Shown: piece by piece, positions 36,343 to 48,853 of the stretch
Layout: every line of letters begins with the position of its first letter
Position numbering within the stretch: the first letter of the stretch is position 1
Source of the DNA: Chrysogorgia sp. JL179-B06
Lineage: Eukaryota > Cnidaria > Anthozoa > Scleralcyonacea > Chrysogorgiidae
DNA length: 64,000 nucleotides
Assembly (NCBI GenBank): GCA_035772405.1
Contig: JAYKKM010000149.1
Span: forward strand, 5,986,001-6,050,000
Direction: 5' to 3'
Notes under the pieces: generated by a model
Told to the model about the DNA's origin: nothing
The model's database searches: none
Seen by the model: the letters and a program-made list of their open reading frames with translations, nothing else
Translations under genes and position numbers: made by a program

Positions 36343-36772
36343 CACTGCACGAAAAAATTAATTTACGACAGCAGTAAATACGAGGGAAATATATCGTGAA
36401 TACCGTATTTAGTCAGATTTACGCGAATTTGCTCAAAATCGGATATGGTGTTTGCATTGGATTTACTTCGCTGGTAAACGAGGTGAATACCGTTTTTACG
36501 TCAAATTTAACACCAAATGCAAATCCAAACCAAATATAGACATTTGTCATGAATTTACTTCAAAGTAAATGCGAAGTAAAAACCATATTTGCGCTCATTT
36601 AAGCAAGTGGTAAATATTGTCAAATGTTATGTATGCCTTTATTCGTAAATGTAGTAAATATAGCGTAAATACCTTATTTACTCATGTTTGATCAACAATC
36701 GGATTTGCATGTTTGCATTGGATTTACTTCGTTAGTTAATGAGGTGAATACCGTTTTTTACACCAAATTTAA

Positions 36773-38475
36773 AGGGGCTATGTCACGATTTGCCTGGTTA
36801 ATCAGCCAGCACTAATTTTAGCCTCTTGTTCAAGATAGTACACGGCAATCCGCGTGGCCTTCCAGCTCCTTCCCGTTTAGACATTAAATTGTCATTATGC
36901 TTTACTTATAACTCGTCCAAAAATAACCCACCAACATGAAAATAACAAATACTAATCGAATAAATCGTTTAGCTTTCGCTTCGCTTTGATTTTGGATTCC
37001 GAATCAAAAATAAACTAGGTCCCAAGGACAGTGCAAAGTTTTATAGAATTATATATCATATTAAATAAAACACTAGTAGCATAATGCATGACATAAATTA
37101 AGTTTAATGCTATGCAGGATTAAAGATTGCTTGCTTATAAAGCTGCAGGTTGATAAAGGTGATAAGTTGGACAGAAAATTATGACAACTATGTCTATGGA
37201 TAAAATTTCACGGGCTAATGCCCTATGATTATTGGGAATAAACACAACATCCTAATAAGAAAGTTATTGCTGAAAAATTATGAAAATAAATTAAATGACG
37301 ATGAACAATATAGAAAGAAACAACAGAAAATAATGCTAGTCCAGTGTTTTGATGACGTTAAATTAAGCGAAGTACAAAGAACAAGAAATACAAGATTGAT
37401 TTTGTAATAAAAAGTGCCATATAATGGACAACTCAATAACCTCAACTGTTTGGTCTTTACAGTAAAATACTAAACCTTGGCCACTATTGCCTAGTCCAGT
37501 GTTTTGATGACGTTAAATTAAGCGAAGTACAAAGAACAAGAAATACAAGATTGATTTTGTAATAAAAAGTGCCATATAATGGACTACTCAATTACCTCGA
37601 CTATTTGGTCTTTACAGTAAAATACCAAACCTTGGCCACTATTGCTCGGCCAATACAGCAAGATATCGGTTAGATATTTCACCATAAAGACCTCATTCTT
37701 GGTCATTAAGTAGTTAATATTAAAATTATTTTTATGTGTCAAAAATCCTATCCCTTAAATCCGATCTTTAAAATCCGATCTTTAAAAAAATAAAAATTCC
37801 CGGTCTCGGAAAAAGTCAATCAGTCAATATCCCATCAGTGTTCCCGCACCCTGGGTTAACATTGATAGTCTGATATTTACATCACAAAAATTAATATCTC
37901 TAGTGAAGGAACATTGGCTAATAGTATTCAATAAGTCTATTCAGCTCAGTCTATAATATTCAGTATTGAATGAAGTGATGTATTGAATGAAGTGATGTAA
38001 ATAAATAAATATAATTATTCAGGCAGTTTCAAATGGTCTTAATTTTGACAATTCATATTATTGGAACAGCACCAAATTTCTCCAAGGCTACAATTATACA
38101 GCCAATAAATGGCCAAGGAACAAAATTATGTTTCAACATAATACTGTAAGTCCACAAAATCCCTGTTTTGAGAAGAATATATCGCTCATTCGCTCCATGG
38201 GTCGGCCATTTCGATAAATCGAAATTTCAGCTCGCGCGTGCGCAGTAGCATGTTAACATAAAACCGGGGGACACATATTATATATTCGAGACAAATATAA
38301 AGTAAATTGAAGTCAAAACACCACGAAATAATAATGTTGCCACCCCTCGGTGTTAACACTACGGTTGACTATCGTGTGAATTTTCGCCACTCATCACAAT
38401 ACTGCAAAGTTTAAAAAACTTTGCACTAAAAAGTACGCTTAGGTGAGTAACCAGGCAGATCGTGACATAGCTCCT
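36773..38475. mobile_element. TTAA-flanked DNA transposon, 1.7 kb, non-autonomous
   Basis: Ends AGGGGCTATGTCACGATTTG and, in reverse, AGGAGCTATGTCACGATCTG are flanked by TTAA (36769-36772, 38476-38479). The interrupted GTAAAT repeat of the host element continues on both sides (CACCAAATTTAA / TTTAACACCAAGTGC), which proves nesting. No transposase is present. The end sequence resembles Kolobok-type elements. Confidence 0.85.
37336..37645. repeat. 155-bp tandem duplication
   Basis: CTAGTCCAGTGTTTTGATG begins at 37336 and again at 37491. The two 155-base units differ at only a few positions, and both lie inside the TTAA element. Confidence 0.9.
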
Positions 38476-39136
38476 TTAACACCAAGTGCAAATCCAAACC
38501 AAATATAGACATTTGTCATGAATTTACTTCACAGCAAATGATAAAGTAAAAACCATATTTGCCCTCATTTAGGGAAATGATAAATATTGTCAAACGTTAT
38601 GTTTGCCTTTATTCTCAAATGTAGTGAAAATGAAGTAAATGTATAAAAATAGCGTAAATACTTTATTTACTTATATTTGCTCACGAATCGTATTTGTTTG
38701 CGTTGCTAGTAAACGAGGAGCAAGCGCACATCCAAACCAAATATAGACATTTATTATGAATTAATATAATATACTTGATATACAGTAATATACCTGTATG
38801 ATATAATATAATGTAACATAGTGTAATATGGTATCATATACAAAATAATCTCTTCTGGAGTCAGTTGTTTGAGGTTAAATTAAAGTAATTTTTTAACAAC
38901 TTCTTGTCAATTTTAAATTTTACACTAGTGACCAACAATACATATTTCCTAAATTTGCTTCAATATGCACAGGCAATGGTTCGATGTTAGGTTTGGTAGA
39001 CAACTCACCTGCACTCGGAGCCATTGTTGTGTGGGCATCAGAGTAAAGCCAGTCTGTTGAATTTGTTGCTGGTCAAATAATAAAAATCCAGGTGCAGCCT
39101 GTAAAACAAAGACCACTTTCATAGAAATGAAAGGAT

Positions 39137-39640
39137 TTAACAGTAAAGTAGTACCAAAAAACCAAAACATTTTTGAAAAAAAGACTGATTTTCTGGCAGA
39201 GGAGCATTACTTGCACAATGAGTAAATAACTGTGTAATCACAGCCTTCTCAATCGCCTTAGCCACAAAAGGTAGATTACTAACTGGTCGGAAGTTATTAA
39301 AAATCAAATCAAGTCCCAGTTTTTTCAGTATAGGAAGGACGATTGCAATCTTCCAATTATCGGGAACATACCCTTCTTGTAGAGATAAATTAACCATTTG
39401 TGTGATGACTGGTGTTAGTACATCACAACACTGTTTCAATAGCCATGTTGGAATGGGATCAAGGTCACAAAAGGCATTAGAGGTACCCATGATAACCTCG
39501 CGCACTTCCTCTTCTGAGATCGATTGAAACTGCTCCAATGTGACACTAGGCGCACAAAATTCCATTTCAAAATGCCATTTAATAAAACAGTTAATAAAAG
39601 TGAAGTTATTCATGCTAAGTTTAGTATAGTTTTTAAACAA
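39137..39640 (-). pseudogene. CR1/L2-like LINE RT fingers fragment
   Basis: Contains SISEEEVREVIMG near residue 40, LDPIPTWLLKQCCDVLTPVI near residue 60, VNLSLQEGYVPDNWKIAIVLP near residue 83, then FRPVSNLPFVAKAIEKAV. These belong to the N-terminal RT region of CR1-type LINEs. It is truncated at both sides and inserted in the CACTG element. Confidence 0.85.
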
Positions 39641-39929
39641 CTGACACTAAATTCCTTTCATGCACTGTGTGCAATGCAGAACCAATTTCCTTAATGTTAA
39701 AAATGTTAAAGCACATGTAAGTTCAATGTTTTTTACACATTTATCACTGCCTGACAACCCATGCAGGGTGGCATGGTGTTAATGTGTTTACGTATATTTA
39801 CGGTGTGTCAAATCTTTAGATTTACTACCTAATTTCTCCTCCAGCAAATCTATAGTAAATTTAGAGCTCCAAGTTTACATCACAGTTGCTTGAAATGTAA
39901 ACATGAGTAAACTCATTTTTTCGTGCAGT

Positions 39930-41360
39930 GCGATAATGATAGTGCAGGTGATGATGGTGGTGATGATGATGGTGATGATAATGATGGTGATGATGGTTGT
40001 GATGATGATGGTTGTGATGATGATGGTGGTGGCGTGGTGATAATGATGCTGCTAGTGCAGGTGATGATGATGGTGATGATGGTGGTGATGATAAAGATGG
40101 TTATGATGATGATGGTGATGATGGTGGTGATGATAAATATATGGTGATGATGGTGATGATGATGGTGGCGTGGTGATGATGGTGGTGATGATAATGATGA
40201 TGGTGATAATGATAGTGGTGATGGTGGTGACGATGATAATGATAGTGCAGGTGATGATGGTGGTGATGATGATGGTGATGGTGATGATAAAGATGGAGAT
40301 GATGGTGGTGACGATGATGATGGTGGCGTAGTGATTATGGTGGTGATGATACTGATAGTGAAGGTGATGATGATGGTGATGATGGTGGCGATGATAATGA
40401 TGGTGATGACGGTGATTATGATGGTGGTGATGATAAAGATGGTGATGATCATGGTGGCGTGGTGATGATGGTGGCGATGATGATAATGATGGTGATAATG
40501 ATGGTGGTGACGATGATAATGATGCTGATAGTGCAGGTGATGATGATGGTGATGATGGTAGTGATGATGATGGTGATGATGATTGTGGCGTGGTGATGGT
40601 GATGATGATAATGATGGTGATGATGGTGGTGATGATAAAGATGGTGATGATGAGGATGATGATAGTGGCGTGGTGATGATGGTGGTGATGATGATGGTGA
40701 TGATGGTGGTGACGATGATAATGATGATGGTGGTGATGATGATAATGATGGTGATAGTGCTGGTGATGATGATGGTGGTGATGATAAAGATGGTGATGAT
40801 GGTGATGATGATGGTGGCGTGGTGATGATAGTGGTGATGATGATAATGATGGTGATAATGATGGTGATGATGGTGATAATGATGGTGATGATGGTGGTGA
40901 CGATGATAATGATGCTGATAGTGGTGATGATGGTGGTGATGTTGGTGGTGGTGATGATAATAATGATGGTGATGATGATGGTGGTGACGATGATAATGAT
41001 GCTGATAGTGCTGGTGATGATGATGATGGTGGTGATGATAAAGATGCTGATGATGGTGATGATGATGGTGGCTTGGTGATGATAGTGGTGATGATGATAA
41101 TGATGGTGATAATGATGGTGATGATGGTGGTGACGATGATAATGATGCTGATAGTGCAGGTGATGATGGTGGTGATGATGGTGGTGATGATAATAATGAT
41201 GGTGATAATGATTGTGGCGATGGTGGTGACGATGATAATGATAGTGCTGGTGATGACGGTGGTGATGATAAAGATGGTGATGATGGTGATGATGATGGTG
41301 GCGTGGTGATGATAGTGGTGATGATGATAATGATGGTGATGACAGTGGTGATGGTGGAGC
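39930..41360. repeat. GAT/GGT trinucleotide minisatellite, 1.4 kb
   Basis: A long array of (GAT)x(GGT)y variants with a higher-order repeat of about 150-250 bases (GGCGTGGTGATGAT and GATAAAGATGGTGATG recur). The 507-codon Ser/Pro/His-rich ORF on the minus strand and the Met/Val ORFs on the plus strand are consequences of the triplet period and not genes. Confidence 0.95.
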
Positions 41361-41375
41361 GCCGAAACGTTGATT

Positions 41376-41416
41376 CGTAAACCAGGTTTCGTTTCCCGGT
41401 TGGGGCAGTCACGTTT
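41376..41416 (+). repeat. SINE 3' end bordering the minisatellite
   Basis: CCAGGTTTCGTTTCCCGGTT then GGGGCAGTCACGTTTTCCAT, shared with 15616-15655. In front of it GCCGAAACGTTG resembles the last part of a hammerhead core. Confidence 0.55.
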
Positions 41417-41490
41417 TCCATATGTGTATTTGACAATATATTATATATTATATATTACATATTATATATTACATATTATATATTATATAT

Positions 41491-41746
41491 TATTGTTATA
41501 ATAGGAGATCTTCATCATTTCGCTTGCGTAACAGAAATAATAGCAATCTAAAAATTCGCCTTGTAAAACTTTATTAATTGTGTTTACAACTGATTGCTTT
41601 CTTGAAGAAAAAAAATTACATATTACATATTACATATTATTGTTATGTTTGGAGATCTTCATCAATTCGCTTGCGTAACAGAAATAATAGCGATCTAAAA
41701 ACGCCTTGTAAAACTTACTAATTGTGTTTACAACTGATTGCTTTCT
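41491..41746. repeat. Tandem duplication, about 146-bp period
   Basis: TATTGTTATAATAGGAGATC and TATTGTTATGTTTGGAGATC start two copies that share CTTCATC.ATTCGCTTGCG and TTTACAACTGATTGCTTTC. TATATTACA runs surround both. Confidence 0.8.
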
Positions 41747-42294
41747 TGGTAGTAGTGTCTGTTAGGCACATCAAATAGTGTAGTAGTGTCAATTAGGCAC
41801 ATAATAGTGTTAATTAGGCACATCTGACTCACCGAACATATTAAATATTTCATGTTCACCTTTGATCCTCGCCCGCGATATAGCAAACTTAGAGTTTGAG
41901 CTCGAAGTAGTCTCGGGTGAATAAAATGAAAATGCCGCCGAGTTGATCGAAATTGATGAACGAAGCTGTTTATCTATATGATATACCCACGGAGAATAAG
42001 ATTTAGGTTAGGGCTATGGTTAGTTTTGTATTAGGGTCAAGTTACAGTTTAGACTGTTCAATATTGAACTGTTTAGCTGCGGGTTTTTCGGCTTCGTCGT
42101 GTAATTTTGAACCAAATACTCTTGTGAGGACAGTTATTTAATCGAAGATCAAAAAGGCTGATATAGTAAATTTGCATCGCATTTGAAATTAGTGTATATA
42201 ATGGGATATTAAGGAAAAGATTGGGCTTATGGTATGATATATGAAAGGGACAACATGTCTGTCTTGTATTGGCAAGAGCAGCATTTTCATCTAA

Positions 42295-42530
42295 TTTTAA
42301 TAATAGTCAAAGAACAAAGTGGCGAAATCACCGCTGTAAAGCAGCATATTTAATACTATAAGCAAGTTATTATTCTATATAATAAGCAAGTTATTATTTT
42401 AATAATAGTCAAAGAACAAAGTGGCAAAATCACCACTGTAAAGTAGCATATTTAATGCTATAAGCAAGTTATTATTCTATATAATAAGCAAGTTATTATT
42501 TTAATAATAGTCAAAGAAGAAAGCAGCATG
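42295..42530. repeat. 102-bp tandem repeat, 2.3 copies
   Basis: TTTTAATAATAGTCAAAGAA starts at 42295, 42397 and 42499, exactly 102 bases apart. The unit also contains ATCACC.CTGTAAAG.AGCATA. Confidence 0.9.
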
Positions 42531-44232
42531 CATAATATATTCAATACTAGAAAGAGATCTGTGTCTTTTGCATAGACTGATAAGATCTTGATACGTGTTG
42601 TCAATTTGATTTTCGACATCGGAAAACAATTTGGATAAATTTTGTCGCATTGCAGTGCACGACGGATTGTCGCGCCCGTTCCTGACTCTCAATTGCTGTG
42701 TTTTGCTCTCAATTCCTGTATTGCGTTTTCCAGCATAGGTTTTACGATGTCGGTCCTGTCTGTGTCTACGTTGGGTTGCGTTTTGTCAAGATGTCAAGTA
42801 TTCGTTTGTTGCGTTGCCTTTTGTTGCCTTATGTACGTTGAGTTACTTCTATGTAATAGTACAGTTAATTAACGTATCATTGCGTAAAGCTGAGATATGT
42901 TACGTTGTTCTGCATTGTCTACTTTTCGTTTCCTTCTGTTTAATATCGTTGGATTACTTTACGTTGTGTTGTTGTATTGTGCTGAACTATACTGCGCGGG
43001 TCTTAAAATGCATTTCGTCAAGTAACACAGGGATGCACCAAGTTGTGATTCGCGGTTTTCCATTGCGTTAATATGGCTCCCTAGGCTAATTTTAACTAAC
43101 TTTTGATAACTAAATTTCGCCTTCATTTCAACTGCAATACAAGTAGACTCCGTAAAGGTTAGTAAGTGATCTTGGAAAAACACATTGTGAGTTAAAACTT
43201 CGGATATAGTATTCCAGCGAAACCTTTAACAGCGATAACGTGTCTGACGTTTTGACCCATACAAATACAATTGTTTCACAAGTATATATTTTAAATTGTA
43301 TTATGACTCTTATAATTCTAGGAATTAAAAGTTAAAAGCTAATGACTTTAAAGAGAAGATAGTTTACCATAGTTCCATATCTCTCTTAGATATCATTAGG
43401 TCAATATAGCAACAAATTTATGAAGCTATTTACCAAATTCTAAAATAAATAATAAAGCTACTTATACCATACGTACCAAGCACCTCACTAACTTAGATTA
43501 ATTAAACTTTCACTTAATTCTAATTGCTGTATACATGTAACATCACTTGAAAATAAAACTAAACAGATATAATAAAACAATCCCAACAAATATCGAGGTA
43601 TACTCCTTGGGTTGTGCAAACCTTTGTTCGATACCGTCTAAAACTATAAACTATAAACTATAAACAATAAATATAAACTATAAACCGTAAGCTATAGACA
43701 ATATCTATACACAATACTCATTATCTCACCAATTTTCAGATATGCGCAAGAGAAAACTGGAGTTATATCGCGAGAATCATGCCATTGTTAGCAATATATA
43801 TACCAATGTAATATCGTCGTTGTTACCACCATGGTATAAGCAAAAAATATATTTTATGTCTGTATATAATTTTGCTATATACTGGGATACATTTAGCGTT
43901 TGCATGTCTATCAATTTTCCTAAGTTAAGTCAACTTATATTAGGTACTACTTAATAAGATACAAATATAGAAACTATAGGGAGCCATATTAATCTAGTTT
44001 GCGTTCACTTACGTTAGCCTGCGTTCGTTTCCACTACTTTATGTAAGGTCAATGCCGCGCAAGTTATAATTTGTTCATCAGTCGTCGTAATATTGGGATC
44101 GTTGTGTTGTTTAACACTTTGTTCAATACAAACAGTCTATGCATATACAACACAAAACTTTTTTCTATAAATAAACTAAGAGTAAATATTTTAAATTAGC
44201 AATAACAAGTAAAGTATAATGTTTGGAAAGGA
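42531..44232. other. No gene recognised; short (AAACTAT)n run
   Basis: Heptamer-like repeats AAACTATAAACTATAAAC at about 43636-43680. The 42642-43183 stretch is richer in TTG/GTT codons on the plus strand, but no protein family is visible. Confidence 0.4.
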
Positions 44233-44267
44233 TCACAAAGCTTTCTCTTCCTCCTCTTCAGGATCTC
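44233..44267 (-). CDS. Candidate terminal exon of modular host gene
   Basis: The acceptor TTCTCACTTAG precedes GA GAT CCT. Read in phase 1 it encodes DPEEEEEKAL and a stop at 44233. The phase agrees with the exons at 47.4-49.8 kb on the same strand. At 35 bases it is only credible because of that context. Confidence 0.4.
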
Positions 44268-46378
44268 CTAAGTGAGAAAAAAGCCAAGTTATAGAATATC
44301 GGAAAGACAAATATGGAATGAATTCAAGCAACTATAACTTTCCGAGTTATCATTGTTCAGCTAAACTGGGACTGGTTGTCTCTTAAATACAGTTTAACTG
44401 TTGTTTCATGAGTATTTAAATTGTAGTGAACTTCTGAAATAATGTAACTGCTTGACAAAGTTGCCGTGTTATCACATATTCGACCTGGTACTGATTTCCG
44501 TTGTTTACTCATGAATTTTTAATTATTTAAGATGATAAATATGGCAAATTACACGCGCTGTGATCGCGGCCGTAACTGCAAAAAAAGCAGTTGCACAAAG
44601 CAGATCTCTTGAAAACACAAGTTAAAACTATTAGATTTTTGCTGAATAGTTTTTCAGAATGCCGGAAATACCATTTCAGACAACCAAAATGCGGTCAGTT
44701 TTGACGGAGTTCAAAAAATTTCTAGATCCGCCCCTGACACAAAGCACTTCTAACTTAGTTATGCTATTCAGGGCCATAGAGTTTCATACTAACCCCACTG
44801 CGAGATTTCCCCCGTCCATGTTCCCGCACACGCCATGCCATGTGTATAATTGTTGATCACAAACCGGAAAAGGATGCATGTTTAATCGTATATTTTGAAC
44901 GTTATCTCGGTCAATGTTTAACCGATTTCAATTCTGAAAACAGATTCGGAGTTACATAACATCGTGTCTATTATATTACAGGAACGTGTATACCCCTCGT
45001 GAAATCTGTTTATGTACTCAACACACTATTTGAGATCGCGGACCAACCCGTTTCGCAATCGCTCGTCATCTATTAATGTAAGTCTTCCGCGATCAGCGTG
45101 TGCAGTTGTAAGCATAGTGAACGTATTCACGATCAACACAGTTGTCAGTCATATTGCTTATTAAGACAGTTACTTTCAAAATCTACCAACAGAATCAGAG
45201 AACAACTCGACCAAAAGTAAAGCTGTGGAAAAGAAAGAACTCGGCTATTGACCCGCAACATGCCTCGCGGTTCGCAAAAGCCTAACGGGAAATATTATTT
45301 TTCAATTTTGCAAAATTGTAATAAAAAAAATAATAAAAAAAAAAAATAATGAGCAGAATTTAAGACTCGTGCCTGCAGGTATTCCGAGTAATAAGGTTAT
45401 TTTATCTAATCTAAAGTAAATTATAAAACAAGTCAGAAAGAACACACGCTCTGATCATTGGCAACTGAGTGTGTTGTATATTGAGTTCTCAAAAAAATTA
45501 ATAATTCATGAGGAAAATACAAAGGAAAATCATAACCATGAAGACGTTGTTTGTAAATGTGGTAATACATGTCCATAAATTAAGCCAACTTTTTCCTCAA
45601 ATTTCTCTTAAAATACTGGTTAGTTTAAGAAGCTATATCATTATCTGATTTGAAAACACCTCAAAGTTGGTTAAAAAACTCGTGTGCAGTTACAAGCTTA
45701 TCTCCTGTTTTCTTAACTTGTCTCCTGCAGCTATAATAAAAAATTGCACGCCATACGTTTTCTAAATAGCTCTTTTAGAAACCCTTTACAAGTAACCGCA
45801 GTGATTTCAATACATTTGTTTATTTATTTTAACTTCACGTACTCATCAATTAATTTGACGCCTTTAATTAAATCTATTGATTTCATTTTTTTATCATAAC
45901 CATCCAAATGTATTCGTTTGACACATTAGTCATAGCAACTATAGCGTCTGTGGTAAGTTAAATAAAATATATGTCGAATTACAAGCTATAGTAAATAAAT
46001 GCATTTATTATATAAAAATCAGTGTTATATAATAAATGAGAATTATTGTGTTATATTATAAACGAGAATTAAATATAATAAATGTGAATTATTCGTGATA
46101 ATCTTACATGTGCTACATTATTGTGACTCCGCTAATCAATGTTTGTTTTGAAATAGGACTATTGGAGTATTTTTGATATAATAAACATAGAAATACATGG
46201 CTCGTTGCATGGACGATCGTCAACTTCGTTTCATCAGAAAAATGATCGTCTGTCTACTCCAAGCTCTTCCACATTCACTACAGAAGTGTATATATTAACA
46301 TGTCCAAGCATTACTGATAAAGTCAGTACATATCTCAATCAAACCAGTACATTATTGTATAATTCGTTCTCCATCTGA
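44268..46378. other. Probable intron, no gene recognised
   Basis: Diverged copies of repeats seen at 22.9-23.4 and 25.7 kb occur at 44900-45120. The remainder is AT-rich. Confidence 0.4.
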
Positions 46379-46450
46379 GTCTCGGTGGCCCAATGGTTAA
46401 AGCGTCTCAATGGCAATTAGAAGGTTACAGGTTCGATTCCTGTCCGGCAC
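46379..46450 (+). mobile_element. tRNA-derived SINE, second family, copy 2
   Basis: GTCTCGGTGGCCCAATGGTT (A-box region) and ACAGGTTCGATTCCTGTCC (B box) close to a tRNA-like end CCGGCAC. The flank at 46200-46260 (GGACGATCGTCAA) is shared with the minus-strand copy at 11260-11342. Confidence 0.65.
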
Positions 46451-46511
46451 TATGAGCTTGACGATCAACCATGTAATTCCATGCTCTCGCGCATTCACTA
46501 TGTGTATGGCA

Positions 46512-46643
46512 GAAAATACATGAATTCTTGGAAACATGGAATTAATTTCTCATGTTGAACTGGGAATCTCACTTGTTTGGTTGCGCTCACTCCAGATAAA
46601 CGCACGAAATATGTTACATATTTTCAAGAATCCATGTATTTTT
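46512..46643. mobile_element. Small inverted-repeat element
   Basis: AAAATACATGAATTCTTGGAAA at the left is inverted as TTTTCAAGAATCCATGTATTTTT at the right. No ORF is present. Confidence 0.5.
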
Positions 46644-46789
46644 TCTCTATATAATCTATCATTATATCATTCCTTAGCGTTGTAGTAATCCATAATCCTA
46701 TTATTTCCATAATCAATTTATATTTGTGATTATTATAGTTATCATAATTTATTATAAGTGATAATAATGTTTACAGTATAATGTTTACT

Positions 46790-46870
46790 ATTTATATAGC
46801 GCAAATTAGCATGTGTATATGATCAAATGCGCTTTACAACATCAACAATTTATTATATTTTATTCAGTAC
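46790..46870. mobile_element. LINE tail relic
   Basis: TATATAGCGCAAATTAGC and AAATGCGCTTTACA resemble the 3' UTR end of CR1/L2-type LINEs, as near 6590. Nothing else of the element is present. Confidence 0.4.
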
Positions 46871-47054
46871 CTAGTACCCAGTACCCCCAATCAATTAACC
46901 TTATCTATTTATTTTTACAGTTTTATCATCATTAGTTTTCCTAACTATTTATCCTAACCCGCACTGTCAACTTCCCAATTGGACAATTGTCAAGTTCAAA
47001 TAGAAAAAACGTTTTTGTGTACCTTGCGTACTTATTTTTCTGAGCGGCACACTG

Positions 47055-47105
47055 ATTTCATTCTGATCGCCGATAAGACGCTTTACCAATTGAGCTACTT
47101 AGCCT
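47055..47105 (-). mobile_element. tRNA-like SINE fragment
   Basis: The minus strand reads AGTAGCTCAATTGGTAAAGCG (A box), followed by CTTATCGGCGATCAGAA. There is no B box. Confidence 0.4.
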
Positions 47106-47473
47106 ATGATGGAGGGCGTTGGTTGCAATGTTGAATTTGTTTCCATTATCGTCTGTCAACTGCAAGTTCGCACAATTATTAATGCAATGTATATACAAAG
47201 TATTAATTATCATTTGTAAAAAAAACAATAATATTTTTAATAATTTTACAGGAACGACTTTCAATTGATGAACCTTTGATCACTGTCATTTCATATCCTC
47301 TTTCCTCTTTTCGTTGTCTTTTTTCTGTAGAAAACCAGGAAATATAAACTATAAATTATTTATCAAATGATAGACATACATTATTATTATAAAAATGATA
47401 CTTAAACATTTATTAGTTATAATAAAATAATCAAATTAGCTTTTAAAACCAGCATATGCTATAGTTAGGTTAC

Positions 47474-47548
47474 CTTTTGACTTGAATCTCAATTTCTTGG
47501 CATGATGCTGTGATGGTACCTCTTTCTCTTTCACGGAACTTGATGTTG
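47474..47548 (-). CDS. Modular host gene, exon C (75 bp)
   Basis: Acceptor CTGAACTAG and donor AAAAG|GTAACC, phase 1 on both sides. It encodes TSSSVKEKEVPSQHHAKKLR followed by FKSK. It is highly charged and low in hydrophobics. Its size and phase match three more exons on the right. Confidence 0.55.
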
Positions 47549-47650
47549 CTAGTTCAGAAAGGAGGATATTATAAAACAATTAATCACTATCATCAGTACA
47601 TCATAATTACAATCACTAATAAGCGAATGATGAATTCAATTTGTCATTAC

Positions 47651-47740
47651 TTTTATCTGATTCGATTTCTCTGCCTGAATTAGTACCCATCATGCTCGAT
47701 CCTTCTCCTTTCTTCACCTTAAATTTTTTATTGTCTCCCT
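47651..47740 (-). CDS. Modular host gene, exon B (90 bp)
   Basis: Acceptor TTGTTTTGTAG and donor AAAA|GTAATG, phase 1 at both sides. It encodes GDNKKFKVKKGEGSSMMG then TNSGREIESDK. A diverged duplicate with a stop codon is present at 49471-49557, including the flanking intron sequence. Confidence 0.6.
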
Positions 47741-47842
47741 CTACAAAACAATGCAGCATAATGTAAAGACATATTTAACCCTGAAGTTGGCGTAAAGACT
47801 GGATGATTTACGAAATTTTAACAAAGAGTAGAATGCTGTTAC

Positions 47843-47950
47843 CTTTGACAGCATGACCACGTTTCCCACGAGGATGAGATGGACTTTTTCCTTTCAGGAT
47901 TCGCGCAATCAGGGAAGAATGCTGTTTTTCTTTCGAAGATTTCGACGGTT
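47843..47950 (-). CDS. Modular host gene, exon A (108 bp)
   Basis: Acceptor TTTTAATTAG and donor CAAAG|GTAACA, phase 1 at both sides. It encodes PSKSSKEKQHSSLIARILKG followed by KSPSHPRGKRGHAVK. It is Lys/Ser-rich and basic. No domain is recognised. The product could be an intrinsically disordered segment. Confidence 0.6.
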
Positions 47951-48710
47951 CTAATTAAAACGAACAATTTTTCAAGATGTAGAACTAGCATAAATATTCA
48001 ACGTTTAATAATTGAAGTTATATTATAATATCGGATATTATTATCAAATATTTATCTCATTAGCAAATCCAGTTCGCAATGATTTGAAAATAATAATCGT
48101 ATCTTACTGCTACTAAACCAGAAACTAATGCAACGAACAAAAGTTTCGGTTATAGAGCTGCATTGGTTATAGGATGCTTTATATTAAGAAAAGTGTAGTT
48201 TTATTGTTTTCATCGAAGGTTAAGAAGTTTTATCATATTACTCAAGTTTAATTGCAGTGTATACTGTAGGTTATTGTGTATAAATATTATTAAATCACAT
48301 TCGAATCCTAGTATCAAGTTATATTATATAATATAAATTGGGGTTAAGGAACTAGCTACATCGCCTTCTTACGAGCACGACGTCTTCACGTGGCGACAAT
48401 AGTCTGTATACAATTGTCTAGAAGAACATCTACTCTCCTAAGAGAAGAACCGCTGTCCGACAAACAACAAAGGCACCATTTAGTGGGCCACTAATCTAGA
48501 TATTCCATTCAGTCGCTTTGATCATTCTAACTTTACCAACCTGGAATATGTAAGCTGGCAGTCAAACAAAAAATAAAATAAAATACAATTTCCAAGCCAA
48601 CTCCCTAATTAAATATTAAGTCAATGAAATAACTCTTATTGTATATGAACAATTAAGTAGCCTTACAATAACCCTTATCATTGAATTATGTGAATGAACT
48701 TTTCACGTAA
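47951..48710. other. Probable intron, no gene recognised
   Basis: A G+C-richer block at 48350-48540 does not form an ORF. The remainder is AT-rich. Confidence 0.35.
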
Positions 48711-48853
48711 TAGATCAAACACGAGTTTGAGTGTTTCATCAGGGGTTCCAAACACGAGAAAACAAATGAAAACCGAGGGCGTAGCCCGAGGTTTTTATTG
48801 TTTTCGAGTGTTTGGAGTCCCTGATGAAACACGACAAACGAGTGTTTGATCTA
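48711..48853. mobile_element. Palindromic MITE with GGGCGTAGCCC loop
   Basis: Arms TAGATCAAACACGAGTTTGA / GTGTTTGATCTA and GTTTCATCAGGGGTTCCAAA with its inverse surround GAGGGCGTAGCCCGAGG. It has the same plan as the MITEs at 3845 and 9660. Confidence 0.78.

Larger units (their letters stand above)
36343..39930. mobile_element. CACTG-ended DNA transposon, 3.6 kb, with nested insertions
   Basis: CACTGCACGAAAAAAT on the left is inverted as ATTTTTTCGTGCAGTG on the right (39915-39930). Subterminal zones (36360-36770, 38480-38760, 39780-39910) are filled with GTAAAT/ATTTAC units. It contains the TTAA element at 36773-38475 and a LINE RT fragment at about 39137-39640. No transposase is visible. 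No matching target duplication is seen, perhaps because the right end abuts a minisatellite. Confidence 0.62.

Noticed and set aside
39913..41436. 507-codon Ser/Pro/His-rich ORF on the minus strand and several Met/Val/Asp ORFs on the plus strand
   Set aside because: All lie in a GAT/GGT triplet minisatellite. The triplet period keeps every frame open, and there is no domain or splice context.
47205..47324. Alternative terminal exon after acceptor TTTTCTACAG at 47325
   Set aside because: In the phase used by neighbouring exons it reads into AT-rich intron-like sequence before a stop. I keep it only as a remote possibility.
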